Source: Bacteroidales bacterium
GTDB lineage: Bacteria > Bacteroidota > Bacteroidia > Bacteroidales > Lentimicrobiaceae
NCBI GenBank assembly: GCA_016705005.1
Contig: JADIZB010000001.1
Span: 682,001 to 746,000 of the forward strand
DNA length: 64,000 nt
Reading direction: 5' to 3'
In this document: positions 46,065-55,113 of the stretch, in pieces
Numbering within the stretch: the first letter of the stretch is position 1
How the letters are laid out: each line of letters begins with the position of its first letter
Position numbers and translations under genes: made by a program
Notes under the pieces: generated by a model
What the model saw: only the letters and a program-made list of their open reading frames with translations
Database searches by the model: none
Told to the model about the DNA's origin: nothing

Positions 46065-47399
46065 ATGCGAAACGTAGAAAAACATTCGCTCCGTTACACC
46101 CTGCTCTTCAGGCTGGTCAGGTTCTATTTCTACATCTTTTTTAATAAAATTACTATTACCGGAAAGAATCAGATCCCGGCAGATACTCCTGTTATTTTTG
46201 CTTCCAACCATCAAAATGCCCTGATGGATGCCCTGGCCATGCTTTTTACGGTTAACCGTCCGGTTGTTTTCCTGGCAAGGGCCGATATTTTTAAAAACGA
46301 AAGAATTGCCAGGCTCCTGAATTTCCTGAAAATACTTCCGGTGTACCGCATCCGCGACGGGATCGAATCCATGGGAAATAATTCGCAGACTTTCGATAAA
46401 ACGGTGCAGGTGCTTCAATCCGGAACACCCATTGGCATCCTTCCCGAAGGATCGCATACCCACATCAAACGATTGCAGCAACTGAAAAAGGGAATTTGCC
46501 GCATAGCCTTTCAGGCTGCCGAAAGCAGTGGTTATAAACTCAACATCCAAATTGTTCCGGTCGGTCTCGACTACACCAACTATCAGAATGCAGGAACTCA
46601 TCTGCTGGTTAATTTCGGCAACCCGATTCCCGTTTCCGGATATTATGACCTCTACCGTGAAAACCCTCAGAAAGCCATAGCCCTCCTGCGCGATGACCTG
46701 GCCGATGCCTTGAAAAAGGTAATGATCCACGTTGAGAACGAGCAACATTATCATACCATTCAGTCACTGACCGGGATGCTTGAAACTGATTACATCAGAA
46801 ACCGTGGGTTGGCCGACAACCGGGAAAACCGTTTCTCCGCTTCCCGTGAAATCATCAGGCTGATAGAAACGGCTGCCTCTGAAAACAGGCTGGACCTGAG
46901 TGAAATGGAAACCGGATTGGAGTTCTATAACAAAATACTTGACCGGCATCACTTAAGAGACCGTCTTTTTCAGTCTCCTCCGCCTTCAGCACTATCGCTG
47001 GTGGTATCAGCACTGATCTCAGTGTTGTTGCTCCCTGTTCATTTGTACGGCTTGATAGCCAACTATTTGCCCTACAAGATCCCAGTCAGGATTTCTGCCA
47101 AAATGAAAGATTCCCAGTTTATAAGTTCGGTGAATTTCGGGTTGAGTTTCTTCCTGTTTCCAGTCTGGTATCTTATCCTGCTGGCTTTATTGCAAATAAT
47201 TCAGATCCCATACTACATTGATCTGTTAATCCTGCTTTCCTGGCCGGTTTCCGGACTGTTTACCTTCTACCATTACCTGCACTACCGCAGGTTGACAGGC
47301 CGTATCAGGTTATGGTGGTTGAGGCACCGGCAACCTGAGCAATACAAAAGCATGGTTGAACTGAGAGAAAAACTTGCAGGATCTATAAATCTGATTTAA
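46065..47399 (+). CDS. PlsC-type 1-acylglycerol-3-phosphate acyltransferase family protein
   Basis: 444 residues from ATG 46065, ten bases after the BASS gene. A longer frame overlapping the BASS gene was rejected because the family sequence starts near RNVEKHSLRYTLLFRLVRF. The acyltransferase motifs are FASNHQNALMDALAML (HxxxxD, catalytic) and GILPEGSHTHIKRLQQLKKG (EGSHT instead of EGTRS). C-terminal residues about 320-410 add two long hydrophobic hairpins. The family transfers acyl chains to lysophosphatidate or other lysolipids at the inner membrane. The long C-terminal membrane part is typical of a Bacteroidota subgroup whose acceptor is not defined. Confidence 0.88.
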   Translation: MRNVEKHSLRYTLLFRLVRFYFYIFFNKITITGKNQIPADTPVIFASNHQNALMDALAMLFTVNRPVVFLARADIFKNERIARLLNFLKILPVYRIRDGIESMGNNSQTFDKTVQVLQSGTPIGILPEGSHTHIKRLQQLKKGICRIAFQAAESSGYKLNIQIVPVGLDYTNYQNAGTHLLVNFGNPIPVSGYYDLYRENPQKAIALLRDDLADALKKVMIHVENEQHYHTIQSLTGMLETDYIRNRGLADNRENRFSASREIIRLIETAASENRLDLSEMETGLEFYNKILDRHHLRDRLFQSPPPSALSLVVSALISVLLLPVHLYGLIANYLPYKIPVRISAKMKDSQFISSVNFGLSFFLFPVWYLILLALLQIIQIPYYIDLLILLSWPVSGLFTFYHYLHYRRLTGRIRLWWLRHRQPEQYKSMVELREKLAGSINLI

Positions 47400-47453
47400 A
47401 AGGATTTCCCTTCAGGGATACACACGATAGAATAATCCCGCCGAAAGGCTTAA

Positions 47454-48827
47454 CTACCGGCCGAATTTGTACATAACACTGAACCCCAGACCGTATTCCG
47501 GTCCCCCTGATTTGTAAAAGAGCTCTTTTACCCTGGGCCTGACAAACGGTTGTACCTGAAAGACCATCCCTTTCCATTGCTTTTCCAGCCCGATAGAGAA
47601 AACAAGGTTGTTGAACAGGACTGCATCACCTTTTGCCCGGAAATCCTCACGACGGGGAGGTCCCAGCGAATCGGCCCCGTGATCAAATTCCAGGCGCTGG
47701 TTCAGCAGAAGGTCCAGATCTGTTCCCACGGATAAGCCGAGTCCGAAATTCCGTGGAAGCCGGAATGTATAACTCAACGCAACAGGAAGCTGAATGAGGT
47801 TGCTCTGAATATCAATGCCTGTCGCATGATCATGGCCGTTAAGATGTTCCTCGAAATGATGGTTTTTTCTGTGATGGTCATGCCGGTCAAAATCATCCCT
47901 GGTGTCGAAATGCTCTGTCTTCAGATCAGCATATTTCAGACCGATGGACAGGCCAAGCCTGTTTTCTAAACTTACATTGCCCTTTAACCCGAGGCCATAG
48001 CTATTTCCTGTATACTCAAATCCTGCCCCTGCACCTACACCGGAAACACTGAAAAATGTACCCTTTTTTTCTTTAGGTTTCCCGGTTTGTGACTTTCCGT
48101 TTGGTTCCCGAACCAACGAATCGGCCGTTTTGTTTGGTTGCTCCGCTTCCGGAACTATATTAGCCGGTTTGGCTGGCAGCGTCTTTTCTTCGGTTTTCTC
48201 CACGGATTCCTGATCAATGCTGTCTTTTACCGGGACTGCAATCAGGTCAATCCACTGTCCGGGTAATTCCGACGGTGGGATGACACGAAATGTATCGCTG
48301 ACAACGTTCATCGTATCAGGAAATATAGCAGGCTCTGCCGGTATGACTGTCTTTATGTTTTTGTCGCTGATGTCGCTTACGGGTAAATTAACTGAAACGA
48401 TTCCTGACGGGATTTGAGGGGAATTCTTTCCCACGGTGGTAGTGTCTTTTTGAATATCTGTAATCCTTTTCAGGGAATGTAAAACAGGCTTTTTTGTTGG
48501 GGGTTCCGGTGTGATATCTCCGGGGAGGTCAACTGACGATGAATCTTTCTGAATAACAGGAGAAACCGTTTGCATTTCGGGAACCGGAATCTGCTTCTTT
48601 TCAGCCAATGAATCTCCGCTGTTTCTGACTGTATACCAAAGAAGTATTCCTAAAGCTGCTGCGGCAGCAATAGTGATGATCATGGACGGACCACTGATTC
48701 CGCCACGTGACCAAAGATGGTTCTTCCTGATATGATGAACCACCTTATCAATATCTTGCTCTGTGTACTTTTGATCAGGTCCTTCCAGTTTTTTCCGGAT
48801 GGCGTCATCAAAATCTTCAGTTTTCAT
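47454..48827 (-). CDS. Anti-sigma-like protein with inner-membrane helix and outer-membrane barrel
   Basis: 457 residues in three parts. Residues 1-48 are a short charged cytoplasmic segment (FDDAIRKKLEGPDQKYTEQD) of the kind that binds sigma factors. Residues 49-66 form one transmembrane helix. A Pro/Thr/Asp-rich linker (70-255) could span the periplasm, and 257-457 is an outer-membrane beta-barrel (FFSVSGVGAGAGFEYTGNSY to a final VMYKFGR). This matches the dual membrane-spanning anti-sigma factors described in Bacteroides thetaiotaomicron. Residues 306-334 hold nine His within 29 residues, probably in an extracellular barrel loop. Its start overlaps the sigma gene stop by 11 bases, so the two are co-translated. 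Function is inferred from layout and not proven. Confidence 0.85.
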   Translation of the reverse strand: MKTEDFDDAIRKKLEGPDQKYTEQDIDKVVHHIRKNHLWSRGGISGPSMIITIAAAAALGILLWYTVRNSGDSLAEKKQIPVPEMQTVSPVIQKDSSSVDLPGDITPEPPTKKPVLHSLKRITDIQKDTTTVGKNSPQIPSGIVSVNLPVSDISDKNIKTVIPAEPAIFPDTMNVVSDTFRVIPPSELPGQWIDLIAVPVKDSIDQESVEKTEEKTLPAKPANIVPEAEQPNKTADSLVREPNGKSQTGKPKEKKGTFFSVSGVGAGAGFEYTGNSYGLGLKGNVSLENRLGLSIGLKYADLKTEHFDTRDDFDRHDHHRKNHHFEEHLNGHDHATGIDIQSNLIQLPVALSYTFRLPRNFGLGLSVGTDLDLLLNQRLEFDHGADSLGPPRREDFRAKGDAVLFNNLVFSIGLEKQWKGMVFQVQPFVRPRVKELFYKSGGPEYGLGFSVMYKFGR

Positions 48828-49428
48828 CAGCGGGTAATGTTTTTAGTTCATAAGCAGTATTGTAAATGGTGTTGGATCTTAAAATCATTGATTGCAAGCG
48901 CTTACGGGCATCCTGAAGGTTCGATTTTGATGTGCCTTCAGTAACACCCAATTTTTCAGCTATTTCCCTGTGTGTATATCCATCGATTACGAAAAGGGTA
49001 AAAACTGTCCTGTATGCCGGTGATAGCCGTCTTACCATGTTAAGGATCTCTTCGGCCGACATACTGCTGATGACATCTTCGGAAACATCAACAGCCTGAA
49101 CGTACTCTATATCCTGGTAATCAGGCTTTCTTGCATTTTTCCGGTAAGCATCAATGGCAGTGTTTACAGCTATTGATCTTAACCACCCTTTAAAGGCCTA
49201 ACTTTCATCATATCTGTCAAGGTTGCTGAAAACCTTCAGGAAACTATCATTAAGAATCTCTTCAGCATCCTGGTCATTGCCTGAATAACGCAGTGAAATG
49301 CTTTTCACATAGCCATAAAAAAGCCTGATCAGGGCACGCTGCGCTTTAGGGTCATTGCGTTTACAGGCAGCAATCACACTATCAGGGTCATCGGGATTAA
49401 AATCTTCCTTCCTCCTTAAAAACTTCAT
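48817..49428 (-). pseudogene. ECF sigma-70 factor interrupted by an in-frame amber codon
   Basis: Reading from ATG 49428 (MKFLRRKEDFNPDD) gives a region 2 with AQRALIRLFYGYVKSISLRY and DAEEILNDSFLKVF, then DRYDES and a TAG at 49198-49200. The same frame continues without another stop as AFKGWLRSIAVNTAIDAYRK and into a complete region 4 (SPAYRTVFTLFVIDGYTHRE, IAEKLGVTEGTSKSNL) to 48817. Without the TAG the protein would be 203 residues, normal for an ECF sigma. One base change explains the stop. It may be a true nonsense mutation, a sequencing error, or a read-through site. As it stands, two separate products (49428-49198 and 49062-48817) would be made at best. A TTG at 49452 lies in the promoter and is not the start. 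Confidence 0.88.
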
Positions 49429-49449
49429 TATGGCTTTAATTCCATATAT

Positions 49450-49480
49450 CAATACGAAAATACGAAATTAAAGGTGGGGT
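49450..49480 (-). promoter_or_regulatory. Putative ECF promoter for the sigma/anti-sigma operon
   Basis: On the minus strand ACCCCACC (49480-49473), 12 bases, then TTTTCGTATTG (49460-49450). The leader to the ATG at 49428 would be about 16 bases. The same element with the same spacing is repeated on the plus strand. Confidence 0.65.
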
Positions 49481-49501
49481 GGCGGCCAATTTTTAATGGT
49501 T

Positions 49502-49532
49502 ACCCCACCATCCCGGTTACGATTTCGTATTG
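49502..49532 (+). promoter_or_regulatory. Putative ECF promoter for the His-rich lipoprotein gene
   Basis: ACCCCACC (49502-49509), 12 bases, then ATTTCGTATTG (49522-49532). It mirrors the minus-strand element base for base except in the spacer and one flanking base. The leader to the ATG at 49571 is about 33 bases. Confidence 0.65.
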
Positions 49533-49570
49533 GCTTTTGATTATAAGTTAAACCAAAAAATTGTACAAAG

Positions 49571-50374
49571 ATGAAGAAAGTGTTTTTTGCAATGATCATC
49601 GGAGCGTTTGCTCTTGTCTCGTGTTCTAAGGATGAAACATCCACTGCAGTTACTTCACAGGAAGTAACAGTTTCATCGGTTCCTGCTGCCATCCCGACTT
49701 ATGTTGCCGAAAATTACCCTGATGCTGATATCTCAGTCATTTATAAACTGTTAAACAGTGATACTACTTATGCTGTAACCCTTAACACGTCTGAACTTCT
49801 GGCCTTTGATGAAAAAGGTTCCCCCCTATGTCATGGTGAACCCGGACTTGAATGCGACTCAACCGGAGGATGTCATGGTGATTCAACCGGCGGACATCAC
49901 GGAGGCGGACATCATGGAGGAGGTCACCACGGAGGTGGACATCATGGCGGAGGGCATCATGGTGGCGGTCACTTCGGTGGCATTCCCCTGGATTCAATAC
50001 CGGCATCAATTTCAGCCTATGTCACAGCCAATTATTCAGGATATGAAATCCACCATGCATGGAACGACACCCTTTGCCAGTTTGGAAGTGTAATAGAGGT
50101 CATGATCGATTCTACACAAACTGTTCACCGGAAACTTGTTTTTAACCTGAACGGTGAATTTCTGGCTAATGCAGAAAGACTGCTTTTTGCTGATCTTCCT
50201 GAAACCGTTACTTCAGCAATTGCTTCAAACTATCCGGACTATACTGCAAGGAATAAAGCAGAAGCATTCACCCTTGCTGATAATTCAAAACAATTTAAGG
50301 TTTTTCTGTTACTTGGCAGCTCCCGCAGGTGTATTGTCCTGAATGAAGATGGGACGGTGGTCTGTGAACAATAA
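49571..50374 (+). CDS. Lipoprotein with three PepSY-like repeats and a His/Gly-rich insert
   Basis: 267 residues. The signal ends in LVSC with Cys18 as the lipidated residue. Three PepSY-like repeats follow: about 37-88 (VPAAIPTYVAENYPDADISV), 142-198 (IPASISAYVTANYSGY) and 209-265 (LPETVTSAIASNYPDY). Between the first and second lies 109-134, five HHGGG units coded by a 15-base DNA repeat, preceded by Cys-containing CHGEPGLECDS and GGCHGD. The His-Gly stretch should bind divalent metals such as Ni, Zn or Cu. PepSY-like proteins are often secreted and may sense or inhibit proteases; this function is uncertain. It is divergent from the ECF sigma gene and has a copy of the same promoter-like element, so it is the probable sigma target. 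A hairpin at 50437-50463 ends its transcript. Confidence 0.85.
   Translation: MKKVFFAMIIGAFALVSCSKDETSTAVTSQEVTVSSVPAAIPTYVAENYPDADISVIYKLLNSDTTYAVTLNTSELLAFDEKGSPLCHGEPGLECDSTGGCHGDSTGGHHGGGHHGGGHHGGGHHGGGHHGGGHFGGIPLDSIPASISAYVTANYSGYEIHHAWNDTLCQFGSVIEVMIDSTQTVHRKLVFNLNGEFLANAERLLFADLPETVTSAIASNYPDYTARNKAEAFTLADNSKQFKVFLLLGSSRRCIVLNEDGTVVCEQ
49907..49981 (+). repeat. 15-base coding tandem repeat (HHGGG), five units
   Basis: Five 15-base units plus a partial one inside the PepSY-like lipoprotein gene, encoding His-His-Gly-Gly-Gly. Codons vary between units (CAT/CAC, GGA/GGC/GGT), so the amino-acid repeat appears selected rather than freshly duplicated DNA. Confidence 0.85.
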
Positions 50375-50753
50375 TCATGAATAGTCCATTTGCACAATAA
50401 ATGTGGGATTTATTCCGCAGGTTTAAAGTCAGGAAGAGGCCATCATAGATGATGGCCTTTTTCATCTTTTCCTGTTGGTAATCTGATCTTTCATAGTCAG
50501 CCGGATGAATTGGAATGAATTAAATATTAAATATTTTGAAAAAGTGTCGGAAATGTAAAATTTCTTACTACTTTTGATAGACGCATTCGGTTACATTAGT
50601 ATGAATACATTAAGAATTCTATCGGAAAATAAATATAGGGAGCCTTACACTTGAAGATACTGCAATCCGTACAACAACGGAATGAATATTTCAAGCGCAA
50701 TAGTTTCACTGTCTACCGGGGGACGGTTTATTAATTATTCTAAATATTCTATT
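50375..50753. other. Intergenic region before the M14 carboxypeptidase
   Basis: 379 bases with a hairpin terminator at 50437-50463 and a TACTTTTG box at 50569-50576 that could serve the downstream gene with a leader of about 170 bases. An in-frame ATG at 50682 exists but would place 24 residues before the signal peptide. Confidence 0.45.
50437..50463 (+). terminator. Rho-independent terminator after the PepSY-like lipoprotein gene
   Basis: Hairpin AGGCCATCAT-AG-ATGATGGCCT (50437-50458) followed by five T residues. Confidence 0.8.
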
Positions 50754-53700
50754 ATGAAAATCAGGACTACCTTGTTACTGGTTGTATTCTTGTCATTATT
50801 CCAACTGGGATTCGGACAAAAAAACAACGATCTTTTCACCAAAAGGAATGAAATCTACTTTAACTTTTCAGTTACCTCTAAGGATGAGTTAAAAACCATT
50901 TCACGGCAGATTTCAATCGATAATTTCAGAAACGACACTGTTTGGGCTTATGCCAACACCAAACAGTTTTTGAAATTCTCAGCTTCCGGTTACAGGATTA
51001 ACATCCTTCCTCATCCTGGTGATGGCCCCGGGGTAGTTATGCGGGATCAGGTTAAAATGCTGAAAGGCACTAAAACAACCTGGAATTTCTATCCTACTTA
51101 TGAGGCTTACGAAACCCTCATGAATGATTTTCAGACGTTGTATCCAACACTCTGTCATCTGGAAACCATAACAACCTTGCCAAGTGGACGAAAAATTATA
51201 GCTGCAAAGATTTCTGATAATGTATCAACCAACGAAGCAGAACCTGAGTTTCTATATACATCCTCCATGCATGGCGATGAAACAACAGGATATGTGCTAA
51301 TGCTTCAGTTGATTGAATACCTGCTTCAGAATTATGGAACAATCCAGGAGGTAACCGATCTGGTTAACAATATGGAGATTTATATCAATCCATTGGCCAA
51401 CCCTGATGGGACTTATTACGGAGGTAACAGTACCGTGAGTGGAGCCATCAGAGGCAATGCTAACGGTGTTGACCTGAACAGAAATTACCCTGATCCCGAA
51501 GATGGCGAACATCCTGATGGAGAGGCCTGGCAGCCGGAGACTGTGGCCTTTATGAATTATGCTTCAACGCATGATTTCATGGCTGCAGCCAATTTTCATG
51601 GCGGAATTGAAGTGGTGAATTATCCCTGGGACACCTGGGTCACCCGTTCTGCCGATGATAGCTGGTGGATAATGGTGAGCAGGGAGTATGCCGATGTTTG
51701 TCAGGCAAATAGCCCGGCCGGATATATGGATGATCTGAATGACGGAATTACCAATGGGTACGATTGGTATGAAGTAGCCGGAGGAAGACAGGATTATATG
51801 AATTTTTTTCATCATTGCAGAGAATTTACCGTTGAAATATCAACCACGAAAACGGTACCGGCGGCCCAGTTACCCAATTACTGGAACTACAATTACAGAT
51901 CATTTCTACTATATCTTCACCAGGCAACCTATGGTTTCCGGGGGCTGATAACGGATCAGTCCAGCGGAAATCCGGTTGAAGCCAAAGTAACACTGGTCGG
52001 ACATGATGCCCTCAATACTGAAGTTTATTCAACTGCTTTGCATGGTGACTACTACCGTCCTGTCAAGGCCGGAACCTATACGATTGAAGTATCAGCCCCC
52101 TGTTATGTTACACAAACACTCACCAACAGGACAATCACAGATTACAATTCAGTCATTCAGAATTTCCAGCTGGTTCCAACAGCCGGAGTCACCACAACCG
52201 CTGTTACTTCCATTACAACAATCTCTGCTGTATCAGGTGGTACAGTTATCTGCGAAGGATCACTACCGGTTACTGCCCGGGGTGTTTGCTGGAGTACAGG
52301 TGTAAATCCGACAATAGCCGACAGTCACACTACCGATGGTTCAGGTTCAGGGTCATTTACCAGTAATCTTACAGGACTTCTTCCGAGTTATACCTACCAT
52401 GTAAGGGCTTACGTCACAACAGCATCAGGCACTACTTATGGGAATGATCTCTCATTTTCTACTTCATGTGGAGGCATCACATCCTATCCCTGGACGGAGG
52501 GTTTCGAGAACGGGGGTGTCATTCCAGGTTGCTGGACCCAGGAACGGGTTGCCAGTTCAGGAATTGACTGGACTTTTATTACAGGAAGCGGCAACAGTCA
52601 TCCGGCTGCTGCCCATGGCGGGACTTATAATGCCTGTCTGAAAGATGCTACAGGTACTGACAATAAAACAAGGCTGATCACCCCAACCTTAAACCTGAGT
52701 GGCCTCAGCAATCCGGTGCTCACTTTCTGGCACACACAGGCAGTCTGGAGCGGAGATCAGGATCAATTGATCGTTTATTATAAAACTTCTTCCGGCGGAA
52801 CATGGACAGCAATAGGAACCTATACCGCAAGCATTACGACCTGGACAATGGAAACGATAAACCTTCCTGGTGGTTCAGCAGATTACTACATCGCATTTGA
52901 AGGAAATGCGAAATATGGCTATGGTGTTTGCTTAGATGATGTAGCTGTTAATGGATCATCCACACCAGTTTTGACCGTTACACCGGCAAACCAGAATGTT
53001 ACGCCCCCTGCGGGATCAACAGCATTTACAGTGACTTCAAACACTGCATGGACTGCGGTCAGTAACCAGTCATGGTGCACGGTTACGCCTTCAGGCACAG
53101 GTAATGGAACCATTTCAGCAACATTTACACAAAACACAACTTCAGCGCAGCGAATTGCAAATATCACGGTTTCTGCTTCCGGACTGAGCCCGGTGGTTGT
53201 AACTGTAACACAGGCGGCACCCACGCTTGCAGTTTCCCCGTCAAACCAGAATGTCACCGCTGTGGCAGGGTCAACATCCTTTGGTATTACCACCAATTCT
53301 GCATGGGTTGCTACAAGTGATCAGGCATGGTGTACAGTTACACCTTCGGGAACCGGCAATGGCACCATCAGTGCTGTGTATTTGCAAAACACTTTGTTAA
53401 CGGCACGTACCGCCAACATCACTGTAACTGTCAGCGGACTGACATCCCAGGTGGTTACCGTTTCTCAGGCAGGTACAAGCCCTACACTGAGTGTGACACC
53501 TGCAAGCCAGAGTGTAACAGCATCTGCTGGCAGTACAACCTTCACTGTAACCTCTAACACTGCCTGGAACACCCTGAGCGATCAGACATGGTGCACTGTT
53601 ACGCCTTCCGGAACAGGCAACGGCTCAATTACGGCAAACTTTACCCAAAACACAACCTCGTCTTCAAGAACAGCTACCATCACCGTTTCTGCTTCAGGTG

Positions 53701-55103
53701 TTTCGCCGGTAACCATTACGGTAATTCAGGCCGGAGCAGTAGTCTCAGAATTTCTGCTAACGATACAGAATGTGCAGCAAACTGCACCCAATGTTTTTGA
53801 ATTCGACATTTTTCTGCTCGACAATGATGCAACTTCACCTTTTGAGCTGGCATCTATCCAGGAAGGGATAAATTTTAACCTCGGGATGCTGAATGGAGGT
53901 AATGTAACTACAGGAATGACTACTATTGTTTCAGGCACATCGCAGTTACCTTCAAATATGGCTCCGATAAGTGTCAGCACATTAGCCACCGGACTCATCA
54001 GGGTTGCCGGTCGTGCTGCCCCGGGTGCCGGAAATGGTTTTATCGTTTCAAACACAGCACCCGGTACACGTATAATCAGACTCAGGATGACAAATTCCGT
54101 TGCTTTTGCTTCAAGCTCAACAGCCAATATGAATTTTACTCCAAGTACGGCCATTACACCATCTTACGCAACCCGGGTTGCGAAATATGAAGGCACAATT
54201 AATACCCAACTGGCCGTTATTCCGGGAGAGAATGCCATCGTTCCGGAAAACCCCTTGCTGAACGGACCACCTTCACTGAGCGTATCTCCGGTAAGCCAGA
54301 ATGTTGGCTCATCTTCGGGAGTATTTTCGTATACGGTGACCACCAATTCATCATGGACTTCCATCAGCGACCAGTCATGGTGTAATGTAAATGCATCAGG
54401 ATTCGGAAACGGAACGATACCGGCTGTTTTCAGTGAAAATACTTCGGGAATAAGGACTGCAAATATTACTGTGTCTGTTGCCGGACTGCCTGACGTGGTT
54501 GTTACTCTGACTCAGGATGGCGTTGCTACGAAGGTGCTGAATGTTTTTGCCTTCCTCGAAGGCCTGTATAACGGAGGTTCTACAATGCGTCAGGCCAGCG
54601 ATGAAAATGGCGCTCATTTTGGTGCGGGAATTGCAGATCTTATTTCCATTGAACTGCATAATGCTTCTTCATACAGCGTTATTGAGCATTCAATTGCCGG
54701 TGTTGATTTGAGTACTTCCGGTAATGCAATGGTTAACATCCCTCCGGCATTGTCAGGGAGCTATTACATAACAGTGAAAAACCGTAACTCCATCGAAACG
54801 ACTTCTGCCAGCCCGGTTTCATTTGCATCTCCGGTAATTGATTATGCCTTTGACCTTCCCTCGAAAGCATTCGGCGGCAATCTGCTACAAATGATTGACG
54901 GAGTTTATGTGTTATATGCAGGCGATGTTAACCAGGATGGGACGGTGGATACAGGCGACACTACCCCAATTGATAATGATCAGTTTGGCTTTGTTTCAGG
55001 CTATGTGGTTACTGATATCAATGGCGATGGCACTGTGGATACCGGTGACACGACAATTGTCGATAATAATCAGTTCTTTTTCATTGGTTCTGTGTTACCA
55101 TAA
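50754..55103 (+). CDS. Large secreted M14 zinc carboxypeptidase with BACON and dockerin-like domains
   Basis: 1449 residues from ATG 50754, which begins the signal peptide MKIRTTLLLVVFLSLFQLGF. Positions below count from 50682 (subtract 24 for this start). M14 peptidase 138-410: zinc ligands His197 and Glu200 in SSMHGDETTGY, substrate Arg in VDLNRNYPD, His306 in ANFHGGIE, and catalytic Glu385 in REFTVEIS. Then a carboxypeptidase-regulatory domain (418-495), an FN3-like domain (500-597), a jelly-roll anchor-like domain (603-757), three BACON domains (764-845, 847-930, 934-1017), an unassigned beta domain (1021-1190), a fourth BACON (1197-1280) and a C-terminal part with two dockerin-like calcium loops (DVNQDGTVDTGD at 1415, DINGDGTVDTGD at 1445). 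It removes C-terminal residues from peptides outside the cell. The tail may attach it to a partner or the surface. Confidence 0.92.
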   Translation: MKIRTTLLLVVFLSLFQLGFGQKNNDLFTKRNEIYFNFSVTSKDELKTISRQISIDNFRNDTVWAYANTKQFLKFSASGYRINILPHPGDGPGVVMRDQVKMLKGTKTTWNFYPTYEAYETLMNDFQTLYPTLCHLETITTLPSGRKIIAAKISDNVSTNEAEPEFLYTSSMHGDETTGYVLMLQLIEYLLQNYGTIQEVTDLVNNMEIYINPLANPDGTYYGGNSTVSGAIRGNANGVDLNRNYPDPEDGEHPDGEAWQPETVAFMNYASTHDFMAAANFHGGIEVVNYPWDTWVTRSADDSWWIMVSREYADVCQANSPAGYMDDLNDGITNGYDWYEVAGGRQDYMNFFHHCREFTVEISTTKTVPAAQLPNYWNYNYRSFLLYLHQATYGFRGLITDQSSGNPVEAKVTLVGHDALNTEVYSTALHGDYYRPVKAGTYTIEVSAPCYVTQTLTNRTITDYNSVIQNFQLVPTAGVTTTAVTSITTISAVSGGTVICEGSLPVTARGVCWSTGVNPTIADSHTTDGSGSGSFTSNLTGLLPSYTYHVRAYVTTASGTTYGNDLSFSTSCGGITSYPWTEGFENGGVIPGCWTQERVASSGIDWTFITGSGNSHPAAAHGGTYNACLKDATGTDNKTRLITPTLNLSGLSNPVLTFWHTQAVWSGDQDQLIVYYKTSSGGTWTAIGTYTASITTWTMETINLPGGSADYYIAFEGNAKYGYGVCLDDVAVNGSSTPVLTVTPANQNVTPPAGSTAFTVTSNTAWTAVSNQSWCTVTPSGTGNGTISATFTQNTTSAQRIANITVSASGLSPVVVTVTQAAPTLAVSPSNQNVTAVAGSTSFGITTNSAWVATSDQAWCTVTPSGTGNGTISAVYLQNTLLTARTANITVTVSGLTSQVVTVSQAGTSPTLSVTPASQSVTASAGSTTFTVTSNTAWNTLSDQTWCTVTPSGTGNGSITANFTQNTTSSSRTATITVSASGVSPVTITVIQAGAVVSEFLLTIQNVQQTAPNVFEFDIFLLDNDATSPFELASIQEGINFNLGMLNGGNVTTGMTTIVSGTSQLPSNMAPISVSTLATGLIRVAGRAAPGAGNGFIVSNTAPGTRIIRLRMTNSVAFASSSTANMNFTPSTAITPSYATRVAKYEGTINTQLAVIPGENAIVPENPLLNGPPSLSVSPVSQNVGSSSGVFSYTVTTNSSWTSISDQSWCNVNASGFGNGTIPAVFSENTSGIRTANITVSVAGLPDVVVTLTQDGVATKVLNVFAFLEGLYNGGSTMRQASDENGAHFGAGIADLISIELHNASSYSVIEHSIAGVDLSTSGNAMVNIPPALSGSYYITVKNRNSIETTSASPVSFASPVIDYAFDLPSKAFGGNLLQMIDGVYVLYAGDVNQDGTVDTGDTTPIDNDQFGFVSGYVVTDINGDGTVDTGDTTIVDNNQFFFIGSVLP

Positions 55104-55113
55104 TCAAACTCAT

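Noticed and set aside
49782..50093. Alternative-frame and antisense open frames over the His/Gly repeat
   Set aside because: The 15-base coding repeat keeps other frames open by chance; only the lipoprotein frame has a signal peptide and domains.
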